Origin: Enterocloster lavalensis | GTDB lineage: Bacteria > Bacillota > Clostridia > Lachnospirales > Lachnospiraceae | Assembly (NCBI RefSeq): GCF_902364025.1 | Contig: NZ_CABJCG010000002.1 | Location: 248,001-312,000 of the forward strand | Reading direction: 5' to 3' | Length of the DNA stretch: 64,000 bases | Shown here: piece after piece, positions 50,790 through 60,137 of the stretch | Position numbering within the stretch: position 1 is the first letter of the stretch | How the letters are laid out: each line of letters begins with the position of its first letter | The notes under the pieces: generated by a model | Told to the model about the DNA's origin: nothing | The model's database searches: none | Seen by the model: the letters and a program-made list of their open reading frames with translations, nothing else | Position numbers and translations under genes: made by a program

Positions 50790-53700
50790 ATGCAGAATCC
50801 ATTGTTGGAATTGCAGGAATATGAAAATTTGGCGGAGGCCCTGAAAAAGGGCAGGGGGCCCCTTCAGGTGACGGGAACGCTGGATTCCCAGAAGGTGCAT
50901 CTCATGTACGAGCTGGGGCAGGAGTTGCCGGCGGACGGACTGCGCTTTCCGTGGAAGCTGGTGGTCACCTATGACGATACCCGGGCCAAGGAAATCTATG
51001 ATGATTTCCGAAATTTTACAAAAAATGTGATGCTCTATCCGGCGAAGGACCTGCTGTTCTACAGCGCGGACATCCATGGCAATCTGATGACCCGCCAGCG
51101 GATCAGCGTGCTGCGGCACCTGATGGAGGACGAGGGCGGCGTGGTGGTGACCACCATGGACGGACTGATGGATCATCTTCTGCCCCTCAAATACATGCGC
51201 GATCAGATCGTGACCGTGATGGAGGGACAGGTGCTGGATCTGGAAAAGCTGCGGGACCGTCTGACCGCCATGGGCTACGAGCGCGGGGCCCAGGTGGACG
51301 GGATGGGGCAGTTTTCCATCCGGGGAGGCATCGTGGATATTTACCCCCTGACCGAGGAGGTTCCGGTCCGCATCGAGATGTGGGACGACGAGGTAAACTC
51401 TATCCGCACCTTTGACGTGGAGAGCCAGCGGTCCGTGGAGCAGCTGGAGCAGGTGACCATCTATCCGGCCTCCGAGGTGGTGCTGTCCCGGCAGCAGCTC
51501 CAGTCGGGTATCGCAAAGCTGGAGAAGGAGGCCGCTTCCTGTGAGAAGGCTTTCCGCGGCCAGCACAAGAGCGAGGAGGCCCACCGGATCAAGAGCATTA
51601 TCGCGGAGCTGGTGGACGGAATCCGCGAGGGCTGGAAGCTGGGCGGGCTGGACAATTATCTGCGGTATTTTGCGGAGGATACGGTGTCCTTCCTGGACTA
51701 TTTTCCGGAGGAAAACAGCATCCTTTTTCTGGATGAACCGGCCCGGCTGCGGGAAAAGGGCGAGACGGTGGAGATGGAGTTTCGGGAGAGCATGATGCAC
51801 CGCCTGGAAAAGGGGTATCTGCTGCCCGGACAGACGGATCTGCTGTACCCCGCCGCGGCGGTGCTGGCCCGGGTGCAGAGGCCCAGGGCCGTGATGCTCA
51901 CCGGACTGGACCAGAAGCTGCAGGGAATGAAGGTCAACCACAAGTTTGGCCTGGTGGTAAAAAACGTCAACTCCTATCAGAACAGCTTTGAGATGCTGAT
52001 CAAGGACCTGACCCGGTGGAAGAAGGAGGGCTGGCGGGTGATCCTGCTGTCCGCTTCAAGGACCAGGGCCAGCCGACTGGCCAGCGACCTGCGGGAGTAT
52101 GATCTGAAAGCCTTCTGCCCGGATCCGCCGGTGGGGGAGGAAGAGGGCGGAGCGCCGGGAAGCGGCCAGGGCGGGGTACCGGGAAGCAGCCAGAGCGGAG
52201 CGCTGGGAAGCGGCCAGAGCGGAGCGCTGGGAAGCGGCCAGAGCGGAGCGCTGGAAGGCGGCCAAGGCGGAACGCCGGGAAGCGGCCAGGGCGGAACCAC
52301 CGGGCAGCCTGGCGGCGGCCCCTCGCGGCCGGAATCCGCTATCCAGGTCCAGCCCGGTCAGATTCTGGTTACCCACGGCAACCTGCATCGGGGCTTCGAG
52401 TACCCCTTAATCAAGTTCGTCTTTATCACCGAGGGCGACATGTTCGGCGTGGAGAAGAAGAAAAAGCGCCGGAAAAAGACGAATTACCAGGGCAAGGCTA
52501 TCCAGAGCTTTTCCGAGCTGGCGGTGGGCGACTATGTGGTTCACGAGGAGCACGGACTGGGCATTTACCGCGGCATCGAGAAGGTGGAGCGGGATAAGAT
52601 CACCAAGGACTACATCAAAATCGAGTACGGGGACGGCGGCAACCTGTATCTGCCTGCGACCCGTCTGGAGAGCATCCAGAAGTACGCGGGGGCCGAGGCC
52701 AAGAAGCCCAAGCTGAACCGCCTTGGGGGCAGCGAGTGGTCCAAGACCAAGAGCCGGGTGAAGGGCGCGGTCCAGGAGATCGCAAAGGACCTGGTGAAGC
52801 TCTACGCCGCCCGGCAGGAGAAAGCGGGCTTCCAGTACGGGAAGGACACGGTGTGGCAGCGGGAGTTTGAGGAGCTGTTCCCCTACGATGAGACGGACGA
52901 CCAGCTGGACGCCATCGACTCGGTGAAGCACGACATGGAGAGCCGGAAGATCATGGACCGGCTGGTCTGCGGGGATGTGGGCTACGGAAAGACCGAGGTT
53001 GCACTCAGAGCCGCCTTCAAGGCGGTGCAGGACAGCAAGCAGGTGGTGTACCTGGTGCCCACCACCATCCTGGCCCAGCAGCATTACAACACCTTTGTCC
53101 AGCGCATGAAGGATTTCCCGGTGCGGGTGGATATGCTCAGCCGGTTCTGCACCCCGTCCCAGCAGAAAAAGACGCTGGAGGACCTGCGCAAGGGTATGGT
53201 GGACATTGTGATCGGCACCCACCGGGTCCTGTCCAAGGATATGAAATTCAGGGATCTGGGCCTTCTGATCGTGGACGAGGAGCAGCGCTTCGGCGTGGCC
53301 CACAAGGAGAAGATCAAGCAGATGAAGGAGAACGTGGACGTGCTGACCCTGACGGCCACGCCCATTCCCAGAACCCTGCACATGAGCCTGGCGGGCATCC
53401 GTGATATGAGCGTGCTGGAGGAGCCGCCGGTGGACCGCACGCCCATCCAGACCTACGTGATGGAGTACAACGAGGAAATGATCCGGGAGGCCATCAACCG
53501 GGAGCTGTCCCGGGGCGGCCAGGTGTATTATGTATACAACCGGGTGACGGACATCGACGAGGTGGCCAACCGGGTGGCGGCCCTGGTGCCGGAGGCGGTG
53601 GTAACCTTCGCCCACGGCCAGATGCGCGAGCACGAGCTGGAGCGGATCATGGCGGACTTTATCAACGGGGAAATCGACGTGCTGGTATCCACAACCATCA

Positions 53701-54539
53701 TCGAAACGGGCCTTGATATCCCCAACGCCAACACCATGATTGTGCACGACGCGGACCGCATGGGCCTGTCCCAGCTTTACCAGCTGCGGGGCCGTGTGGG
53801 CCGCTCCAACCGGACCTCCTACGCATTTTTGATGTATAAACGCGACAAGCTGTTAAAGGAGGAGGCTGAGAAGCGCCTTCAGGCCATCCGCGAGTTTACG
53901 GAGCTTGGCTCGGGCATCAAGATCGCCATGCGGGACCTGGAAATCCGCGGCGCGGGAAATGTACTTGGCGCGGAGCAGCACGGCCACATGGAGGCGGTAG
54001 GCTACGACCTGTACTGCAAGATGTTAAACGAGGCGGTGCTGGCCTTAAAGGGCGAGACTGTGGAGAGCGAGACCTACGAGACGGTGGTGGAGTGCGATAT
54101 CAACGCCTACATTCCCGCCTACTATATCAAGAACGAGTACCAGAAGCTGGATATCTATAAGCGGATTTCTGCCATCGAGACCGAGGACGAGTATATGGAT
54201 ATGCAGGATGAGCTGACCGACCGGTTCGGAGATATTCCAAAGAGCGTGGAGAACCTGCTGAAAATCGCCGCCCTAAAGGCCATGGCACACCGGGCCTACG
54301 TGACGGAGGTGTCCATCAACCGTCAGGAGGTGCGCCTGACCATGTACCAGAAAGCGCGGCTTAAGGTGGAGCTGATTCCGGAGTTTGTGCAGAGCTACAA
54401 GGGAAAACTGAAAATGATGCCGGGCGAGGTTCCGGTGCTTCTGTACACGGACACCCGGAACAAGAACAAGGACAGCTTCCCCATGATGAAGATGGCGCGG
54501 GAGCTGGTGGAAGGTCTGACCGGTCTGACCGAAGGTTGA
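50790..54539 (+). CDS. mfd: Mfd transcription-repair coupling factor with a repeat-containing insertion
   Basis: 1249 residues, somewhat longer than the usual 1150-1180. Removes stalled RNA polymerase and recruits UvrA to damage. The UvrB-like N-terminal domains have GQFSIRGGIVDIYPL. The insertion lies at about 445-525. The CarD-like polymerase-interacting domain has GDYVVHEEHGLGIYRGIE (about 575). The RecG-like translocase has Walker A GDVGYGKTE (about 728), DEEQRFG (about 829), TATPIPRTLHMS and TTIIETGLDIPNANT. The TRCF C-terminal domain closes the chain. I start at the ATG at 50790 (AAGGTGAGG upstream), which opens with MQNPLLELQEYENLA; the open frame to 50661 is repeat sequence. Confidence 0.96.
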   Translation: MQNPLLELQEYENLAEALKKGRGPLQVTGTLDSQKVHLMYELGQELPADGLRFPWKLVVTYDDTRAKEIYDDFRNFTKNVMLYPAKDLLFYSADIHGNLMTRQRISVLRHLMEDEGGVVVTTMDGLMDHLLPLKYMRDQIVTVMEGQVLDLEKLRDRLTAMGYERGAQVDGMGQFSIRGGIVDIYPLTEEVPVRIEMWDDEVNSIRTFDVESQRSVEQLEQVTIYPASEVVLSRQQLQSGIAKLEKEAASCEKAFRGQHKSEEAHRIKSIIAELVDGIREGWKLGGLDNYLRYFAEDTVSFLDYFPEENSILFLDEPARLREKGETVEMEFRESMMHRLEKGYLLPGQTDLLYPAAAVLARVQRPRAVMLTGLDQKLQGMKVNHKFGLVVKNVNSYQNSFEMLIKDLTRWKKEGWRVILLSASRTRASRLASDLREYDLKAFCPDPPVGEEEGGAPGSGQGGVPGSSQSGALGSGQSGALGSGQSGALEGGQGGTPGSGQGGTTGQPGGGPSRPESAIQVQPGQILVTHGNLHRGFEYPLIKFVFITEGDMFGVEKKKKRRKKTNYQGKAIQSFSELAVGDYVVHEEHGLGIYRGIEKVERDKITKDYIKIEYGDGGNLYLPATRLESIQKYAGAEAKKPKLNRLGGSEWSKTKSRVKGAVQEIAKDLVKLYAARQEKAGFQYGKDTVWQREFEELFPYDETDDQLDAIDSVKHDMESRKIMDRLVCGDVGYGKTEVALRAAFKAVQDSKQVVYLVPTTILAQQHYNTFVQRMKDFPVRVDMLSRFCTPSQQKKTLEDLRKGMVDIVIGTHRVLSKDMKFRDLGLLIVDEEQRFGVAHKEKIKQMKENVDVLTLTATPIPRTLHMSLAGIRDMSVLEEPPVDRTPIQTYVMEYNEEMIREAINRELSRGGQVYYVYNRVTDIDEVANRVAALVPEAVVTFAHGQMREHELERIMADFINGEIDVLVSTTIIETGLDIPNANTMIVHDADRMGLSQLYQLRGRVGRSNRTSYAFLMYKRDKLLKEEAEKRLQAIREFTELGSGIKIAMRDLEIRGAGNVLGAEQHGHMEAVGYDLYCKMLNEAVLALKGETVESETYETVVECDINAYIPAYYIKNEYQKLDIYKRISAIETEDEYMDMQDELTDRFGDIPKSVENLLKIAALKAMAHRAYVTEVSINRQEVRLTMYQKARLKVELIPEFVQSYKGKLKMMPGEVPVLLYTDTRNKNKDSFPMMKMARELVEGLTGLTEG
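52158..52301 (+). repeat. In-frame 24-bp tandem repeat inside mfd
   Basis: Six units of 24 bases coding the octapeptides GSGQGGVP, GSSQSGAL, GSGQSGAL, GSGQSGAL, EGGQGGTP and GSGQGGTT (residues about 457-504). The third and fourth are identical in DNA. It lies in the loop before ILVTHGNLHRGFEYP. Confidence 0.92.
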
Positions 54540-54591
54540 AATACTGCCGTGTCCAACGGTTAAAAACTGTTGGCGCGGCTATTTTCACGGT

Positions 54592-54637
54592 GAAACAAAA
54601 AGAGGACCAGTATTTCGCGTGTGCCGCGAAACACTGG
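54592..54637 (-). terminator. Hairpin, probable terminator of the minus-strand gene at 54728
   Basis: CCAGTATTTCGCG (54607-54619) pairs with CGCGAAACACTGG (54625-54637) with one G-T. On the minus strand it is followed by TCCTCTTTTTG, a T-rich tail. It lies within 70 bases of the mfd end and may serve mfd poorly. Confidence 0.5.
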
Positions 54638-54727
54638 TTGTGACGATCGGGTTGCTGTGATTCATAACTCCGCCTTTTACCAATCAGACGAAGTAAAACC
54701 GCCCTGCAAACAAGAAGCCGAATCAAT

Positions 54728-55072
54728 TTATTTTTCTCTAAGTATCGAAGAGCCTTTTGAGCCGTCTCCATTTAACCATTGCCATGTTTCATGAAGCTCT
54801 AATTTTCCACTTTCTAACATAACAGGTATGCTATGGCACGTTCCGACCCTAAGCTGATTTTGATTGTTTAAGTGATGATAAACAAAATCCATTGAATTGT
54901 CATCAAAAACTGTTCCGATAAGATGCCCTTTTATGACGTCGCCGCCATAATAATCTGCATATAGAATACGTCCCTCCTGATGATATTCAAACAGGGTATG
55001 ATCGTCTACTTCCCCATTTTCGGTATTTAGTTCTGGAACAAATAGCTTCCCTTCATAATTAATTTTTATCAT
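54728..55072 (-). CDS. Small conserved protein, annotated elsewhere as N-acetylglutamate-synthase-like
   Basis: 114 residues. The pattern ENGEVDDHTLFEYHQEGRILYADYYGGDVIKGHLIG (parts: LFEYHQEGRILYADYYGGD) and ELHETWQWLNGDGSKGSS matches a widespread small protein that databases often call N-acetylglutamate synthase, though it has no GNAT fold that I can see. The name is likely historical and the function unknown. It is AT-rich compared with its neighbours, standing alone in a low-GC pocket, which suggests acquisition by transfer. GAGGAG lies 7 bases before the ATG. Confidence 0.8.
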   Translation of the reverse strand: MIKINYEGKLFVPELNTENGEVDDHTLFEYHQEGRILYADYYGGDVIKGHLIGTVFDDNSMDFVYHHLNNQNQLRVGTCHSIPVMLESGKLELHETWQWLNGDGSKGSSILREK

Positions 55073-55401
55073 TCATTTTCTCCTCATTTCATTCCGATTG
55101 CTGGTCTGCGCATTATAAGCCCGGGGCGTTTGCCCATAGTCTAAAGCAATACGGTTCAAAAGTCAATTTTTATACGGGCGAGTTTGGTCAGAACCTCGCA
55201 GCCATGCGATATACCGGCTTTTAAGAAAACGATAGCCAACTCATTATTTTAACACATACAAATACAGTCGAACATTGACATTTTCCCAATTTTCTGTTAA
55301 ATTACTAACTAAGAAAATATATCGATTTATGCAAAGAGCTATAGATTAAAATATTGTGCGTTTAATCTATAGCTCTTTTGCGGATACGGAGGAGTGGAAA
55401 C
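55073..55401 (+). promoter_or_regulatory. Leader region of the second Dpp operon, with promoter and 18-bp hairpin
   Basis: A gene-free AT-rich stretch. Promoter candidate: TTGACA (55275-55280), a 17-base spacer and TAAATT (55298-55303). Then AAAGAGCTATAGATTAAA (55333-55350) pairs perfectly with TTTAATCTATAGCTCTTT (55361-55378) around a ten-base loop. The stem ends with TTTT about 10 bases before the ribosome-binding site of the permease gene. It can serve as an attenuator-type terminator. Confidence 0.6.
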
Positions 55402-56409
55402 ATGAAATACATCGTGAAACGAATCCTGCAGATGATCCCCTCGGTGCTGCTGGTGCTTCTGATCACATTTACGCTGTCCCGCATCGTGCCCGGCGACCCA
55501 GCGCGTATGATGGCGGGCGAGCAGGCGCCGGAGGAGGCGGTGGAGCGGATTCGCGAGGAGATGGGGCTCAACGATCCCATTCCCAAGCAGTTTGTGGACT
55601 ACGTGGGGGACGTGCTGCACGGGGACCTGGGCACGGCCTGGCACACCGGAAAGCCGGTTACATACGATTTCGCCATGCGTTTCCCGGCGTCCCTGGAGCT
55701 GGCGCTGTGCGCCCTGCTGCTGGCGGTGCTGATCGGCATTCCCGTGGGCATATACGCGGCCTCGAAAAAGGACTCGGCGGCGGACCACGTGTCCCGGGTG
55801 GTGACGCTTCTGGGCACCAGCGTGCCGGTGTTCTGGCTGGGCTTCATGCTGATCTACCTGCTCTACGCCAAATATGATCTGATCCCCGCGCCCATCGGCC
55901 GGATTTCGGACAATATTTATCCGCCCACCCAGATCACGGGGCTTTACCTCCTGGACAGCCTGCTGACCGGGGACATGATCGCGTTTAAGAGCGCGCTCTC
56001 CCACATCCTGCTGCCGGCCATCTGTTTGAGCTTCGGCTCCCTGGCGGTGATTTCCCGCATGACCCGCAGCAACATGATCGAGGTGCTGAACCTGGACTAC
56101 ATCCGCACGGCCCGCTCCAAGGGTATCAAGGAGCGCCAGGTGGTGGGCAAGCACGGGCTGCGCAATATTCTGGTGCCTGTGATGACGGTGATCGGCGCGC
56201 AGCTGGGCGGCCTGATCGGAAATGCCGTGGTGGTGGAGACCATTTTCAACTGGCCCGGGGTGGGAAGCTATATCACCCAGTCCATTTTACAGACGGACTA
56301 CGCGCCGGTGCAGGCCTTTACGGTGGTCAGCGTGCTCATTTACATGGCGATCAACCTGATACTGGACATCCTGTACGCCGTGGTTGACCCGAGAATCACA
56401 TACAATTAG
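55402..56409 (+). CDS. Dpp/Opp-type ABC permease (DppB-like), second system
   Basis: 335 residues, six membrane segments. MKYIVKRILQMIPSVLLVL at the N-terminus, then FTLSRIVPGDPARMMAGEQA. The EAA loop is LDYIRTARSKGIKERQVVG, with GNAVVVETIFNWPGVGSYI toward the end. GGAGGAG lies 9 bases before the ATG at 55402; an in-frame ATG at 55378 overlaps the leader hairpin. Unlike the first Dpp operon, the permease comes first and the binding protein third. Confidence 0.94.
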   Translation: MKYIVKRILQMIPSVLLVLLITFTLSRIVPGDPARMMAGEQAPEEAVERIREEMGLNDPIPKQFVDYVGDVLHGDLGTAWHTGKPVTYDFAMRFPASLELALCALLLAVLIGIPVGIYAASKKDSAADHVSRVVTLLGTSVPVFWLGFMLIYLLYAKYDLIPAPIGRISDNIYPPTQITGLYLLDSLLTGDMIAFKSALSHILLPAICLSFGSLAVISRMTRSNMIEVLNLDYIRTARSKGIKERQVVGKHGLRNILVPVMTVIGAQLGGLIGNAVVVETIFNWPGVGSYITQSILQTDYAPVQAFTVVSVLIYMAINLILDILYAVVDPRITYN

Positions 56410-56420
56410 GAGGAAGAAAG

Positions 56421-57281
56421 ATGAGTGAGCAGAAGAATATCGGAATTGACAGGCCCTCCTTTCTTCAACGGCTGGTAAAACAGAAAATGGCGCTGGTGGG
56501 CGGGATCGTGATCCTGCTGTGGCTGTTGGTGGGCCTGGTGTCGTTTTTCTATACGCCCTACGGGCCCAATGAGGTCAATATGGCGGAAAAGCTTCTGGCC
56601 CCCGGCGCGGGCCATCTGATGGGAACGGACAACTTCGGCCGTGATATTTTGAGCCGTATGATGTGTGGGGCCAGAATTTCCCTGCTGCTGGGTTTTGTGG
56701 CGGTGTGCATTTCCCTGTGCATCGGCATCCCGCTGGGAGCATTTTCTGGGTATTACGAGGGAAAGGCCGGAAATCTGATCATGCGCGTGATGGATTCGCT
56801 CCAGGCGTTCCCCATGCTGATTCTGGTGATGTCCATCTCCGTGGCCCTGGGGCGCAACAGCTTCAGCGCCATGCTGGCCGTGGGCATCGCGGGCATCCCC
56901 AATTTCGCCCGCCTCATGTACGCCCAGACCCTTTCGGTCAAGCAGAGCGCCTTCATCGAGGGCGAGCACGCCATCGGCCTGCCCCGGCGGGATATTCTGG
57001 TGCGGCATATCCTGCCCAACTGTATCACGCCGATTCTGGTGCGTCTGTCCCTGAGCCTGGGCAGCGCTATTCTGACGGTTTCCAGCTTAAGCTTTCTGGG
57101 AATCGGCGTGCAGCCGCCCACGCCGGAGTGGGGTTATATGATCTCCGACGCCCGGGGTTATATTCTGACCGGCGAGTGGTGGATGATCTTTTTCCCGGGC
57201 CTGGCCATCGCCAGCCTGGTGCTGTCCTTCAACCTGTTCGGCGACGGCCTGCGGGACGCCCTGGACTACCGGACGCAGTAA
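56421..57281 (+). CDS. Dpp/Opp-type ABC permease (DppC-like), second system
   Basis: 286 residues. DppC hallmark LMGTDNFGRDILSRMMCG, EAA loop FIEGEHAIGLPRRDILVRH, end piece SLSFLGIGVQPPTPEWG and LSFNLFGDGLRDALDYR. The loop EHAIGLPRR lacks the alanine usual at one position but is otherwise standard. AGGAGGAAG precedes the ATG. The 180 bases after it contain no gene I can support. Confidence 0.93.
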   Translation: MSEQKNIGIDRPSFLQRLVKQKMALVGGIVILLWLLVGLVSFFYTPYGPNEVNMAEKLLAPGAGHLMGTDNFGRDILSRMMCGARISLLLGFVAVCISLCIGIPLGAFSGYYEGKAGNLIMRVMDSLQAFPMLILVMSISVALGRNSFSAMLAVGIAGIPNFARLMYAQTLSVKQSAFIEGEHAIGLPRRDILVRHILPNCITPILVRLSLSLGSAILTVSSLSFLGIGVQPPTPEWGYMISDARGYILTGEWWMIFFPGLAIASLVLSFNLFGDGLRDALDYRTQ

Positions 57282-57464
57282 GATTGTTCGTGCAATGCGC
57301 CGCGGAGGCGTGTGCGGATACCTGGCATTTTCCGCGCGCGGACCTGCGGTACACGGCACTGGACCTTTGCCGGGGGAACCTGAGAGCGATTCTTAAGGGG
57401 GCCCGGGCGGAGGTTCGAACATAGAGTTTCAGACACATATTTTAGAAATGGAGGAGAACAAGTT

Positions 57465-59132
57465 ATGAAGAAACGATTTCTGGCGGCATTGACCGCCGCT
57501 GTGATGGCAGCGTCCCTGGCGGGCTGCGGAGCCAACGCAAATGCAAACAATCCCAACGCCACCACGGCGGCTACCACCGCTGCGGGCGAGAGCGGGACGG
57601 CCCAGGAGGGCGGAGAGACCCAGGCGGCCGCGGACAATACGGCAAACGCGGGCGGCAAGGTGCTGACCCTGGCTTACGCCGAGGGCGGCAAGACGTTAAA
57701 CCCCACCCAGGGCACGGATTCCACCTCCGCGGAGTTCATCAACGCGGCCTACGACCAGCTGGTCACCTACGGAACCAAGAAAAACGACCAGGGTTACGAG
57801 ATGGCGGATACCAGCGACATTCAGCCCTCCCTGGCCAAGAGCTGGGAGGCGTCTGATGACGGCCTCACCTATGTGATCCATCTGGATGAGAACGCCAAGT
57901 TCGCCAACGGGGACCCGGTTACTGCCGACGCGGTGATCTATTCCTTTAACCGCATCAAGGATTCCAACTATACGGGTTTTCTGTACTCCCTGGCCAACAT
58001 CGACACCATGGAGAAGACCGACGACCTCACTGTGACCTTTAAGCTGTCCAAGCCCTGCACCATTTTCTTCAATCTGCTGCAGATGCACATTTTCTCCATC
58101 GTGAACCCCAACCAGCTGGAGGGGATGTCCGAGGAGGAGATCGACACCTTCCTGACCACCAACACCGTGGGTTCCGGCGCATTTGACATCGAGAAGTGGG
58201 ATGCCACCACCGAGGCCATTTTAAACGCCCGTCCCGATTACTGGAAGGGGAAAGTGGACCTGGACAAGGTGATCGTGAAGATCATTCCCGAGCCGTCCAA
58301 CCGCGTGCTGCTGGCGGACAAGGGCGACGTGGATATCGCGAGAGTGATCCCGCCCAAGGATCTGTCCAAGCTGGAGGGCAACACGGATCTGGATATCCGC
58401 GTGTACGAGAGCGTTTCCATTACATACCTGTCCCTTAACACCCAGAAAGCGCCCCTGGACAATGTAAAGGTGCGCCAGGCGTTAAACTACGCGGTTCCCT
58501 ATGACGTGATTGTGAACGACGTGATGAGCGGGAAGGCCAAGAAGCTGGATTACGTGATTCCCAGCGCGATGCCGTCCCACATTACGGATACCACCGGGGC
58601 CTACACAGAAGATCTGGACAAGGCGAAAGCCCTGCTGGCCGAGGCAGGATACGCGGACGGCTTTGACATGAAGCTGGTGATTAGCACCGGCAATCAGGAC
58701 AATGAGGACACCGCTATTCTGGTGCAGGCCGAGCTGGCGAAGATTGGCGTGAACTTAAGCATCGAGAAGATGGAGCGCGCCCAGTATCTGGAAGCTACCA
58801 GAAGCCACAACTTTGATATGGCGATCTCCAGCTATTCTTCCTTTGTGAACGACCCGGGTTATTTCTTCGGAAACTGCCTGTATTCACAGGGAGAGTACAA
58901 CTACGGCTCCTACAAGAGTGACGAGGTGGACGCTATCTGGGACAAGGCCGAGTCCTCCAACGACTTGAACGAGCGCTATGAGCTGTACACCGAGGCCCAG
59001 AAGATCGTGGCTGAGGACGCTCCGTGGGTGCCGCTGTATGAGAAGGCTAATATTTACGTGCTGAACAAGAATGTGAAGAGCTTTATGTATTATCCGGACG
59101 GAGCCGTGCGTTTCGCACAGATTTCCAAATAA
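57465..59132 (+). CDS. Dipeptide/oligopeptide-type ABC substrate-binding lipoprotein, second system
   Basis: 555 residues. Lipoprotein signal with LAGC (Cys21), a linker rich in Ala, Thr, Gly and Asn to about 65, then the SBP_bac_5 fold: LTLAYAEGGKTLNPTQG, SLAKSWEASDDGLTYVIHLD and NAKFANGDPVTADAVIYSF. GSGAFDIEKWD replaces the usual GTGPYKF. The segment is less than half similar by eye to the binding protein at 38346, so substrates probably differ. GGAGGAG lies 10 bases before the ATG. Confidence 0.93.
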   Translation: MKKRFLAALTAAVMAASLAGCGANANANNPNATTAATTAAGESGTAQEGGETQAAADNTANAGGKVLTLAYAEGGKTLNPTQGTDSTSAEFINAAYDQLVTYGTKKNDQGYEMADTSDIQPSLAKSWEASDDGLTYVIHLDENAKFANGDPVTADAVIYSFNRIKDSNYTGFLYSLANIDTMEKTDDLTVTFKLSKPCTIFFNLLQMHIFSIVNPNQLEGMSEEEIDTFLTTNTVGSGAFDIEKWDATTEAILNARPDYWKGKVDLDKVIVKIIPEPSNRVLLADKGDVDIARVIPPKDLSKLEGNTDLDIRVYESVSITYLSLNTQKAPLDNVKVRQALNYAVPYDVIVNDVMSGKAKKLDYVIPSAMPSHITDTTGAYTEDLDKAKALLAEAGYADGFDMKLVISTGNQDNEDTAILVQAELAKIGVNLSIEKMERAQYLEATRSHNFDMAISSYSSFVNDPGYFFGNCLYSQGEYNYGSYKSDEVDAIWDKAESSNDLNERYELYTEAQKIVAEDAPWVPLYEKANIYVLNKNVKSFMYYPDGAVRFAQISK

Positions 59133-59162
59133 CGGAATAAAAAACAGATTTGAGGGTTAAGT

Positions 59163-60137
59163 ATGGAGCCGATTTTAAAAGTACAGGATTTGCATACAGA
59201 GATAACGACCAATTACGGCACCTTTGAGGCGGTGAGCGGCGTCAGCTTCGAGCTTGGAAAGGGCGAGACGCTGGGGCTGGTGGGGGAGTCCGGCTGTGGA
59301 AAGAGCCTGACCTCCTTATCCATCACCGGGCTTTTGGGGCCCAAGGTCCGCGTGGCCGCCGGGGAGGCCATTTTCGAGGGGAGAGATATTTTCAAGCTCT
59401 CCCCCAAGGAGATGCGCCAGCTGCGGGGCGGAAAGATTTCCATGATTTTCCAGGAACCCATGACCGCGTTAAATCCGCTGTTTACCGTGGGCAACCAGAT
59501 GGTGGAAATGATGCTGCCCCACATGAAGATCACCAAAAAGGAAGCGTTAAAGCGCTCCGTGGAGCTGCTCACCGATATGGGAATCGAGCGGCCGGAGCAG
59601 GTGGTGAAGTCCTATCCCTTCGAGCTGTCCGGCGGTATGCTCCAGCGGGTGATGATCGCCATGAGCCTGTCCTGCAACCCCAAGATTCTGATTGCGGACG
59701 AGCCCACCACGGCTCTGGACGTGACGATCCAGGCCCAGATCCTCAAATTGATGAATGAACTGAAGCACAAGTACGACACCTCCATTATCCTGATCACCCA
59801 CAACCTGGGCGTGGTTGCGCAAATCTGCGACCGGGTGGCGGTGATGTATTTCGGGAGAATTATGGAGACGGCTCCGGTGAAGCGGCTGTTCGAGCAGCCG
59901 CTCCATCCCTACACCAAGGGCCTGTTCCTGTGCATCCCCAAGCTGGATCAGGATGAGGATTTCTTAAGCACCATCCCCGGAATGGTTCCGTCGCTGACAG
60001 AGAAAACAGAGGGGTGCGCCTTTGCGCCCCGCTGTCCGCGGTGCACGGACCGCTGCCGCAGAGAGGAGCCGGAGCTGGTGGAAGTGGAAGAAGGGCATTT
60101 TTGCAGATGCTGGGGCGTTCTGGAGGATAAGGCATGA
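59163..60137 (+). CDS. Dpp/Opp-type ABC ATPase (DppD-like), second system
   Basis: 324 residues. Walker [11 protein letters not shown]-loop IFQEPMTALNPL, signature LSGGMLQRVMIAMSL (Leu replaces the more usual Arg or Lys after Met), Walker B ILIADEPTTALDVT, and a C-terminal cysteine-containing GCAFAPRCPRCTDRCRRE. Its end overlaps the next ATPase by 4 bases (ATGA), so both are coupled in translation. Confidence 0.93.
   Translation: MEPILKVQDLHTEITTNYGTFEAVSGVSFELGKGETLGLVGESGCGKSLTSLSITGLLGPKVRVAAGEAIFEGRDIFKLSPKEMRQLRGGKISMIFQEPMTALNPLFTVGNQMVEMMLPHMKITKKEALKRSVELLTDMGIERPEQVVKSYPFELSGGMLQRVMIAMSLSCNPKILIADEPTTALDVTIQAQILKLMNELKHKYDTSIILITHNLGVVAQICDRVAVMYFGRIMETAPVKRLFEQPLHPYTKGLFLCIPKLDQDEDFLSTIPGMVPSLTEKTEGCAFAPRCPRCTDRCRREEPELVEVEEGHFCRCWGVLEDKA

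Noticed and set aside
50358..51941. Long minus-strand frame across pth, the repeats and mfd
   Set aside because: It is an antisense shadow of two certain genes. Its repeated proline-rich pattern is just the complement of the 27-bp array.
57285..57424. Short plus-strand frame between the second DppC and the binding protein
   Set aside because: Only about 46 codons from a TTG with no ribosome site. The residues look protein-like but there is no further support.
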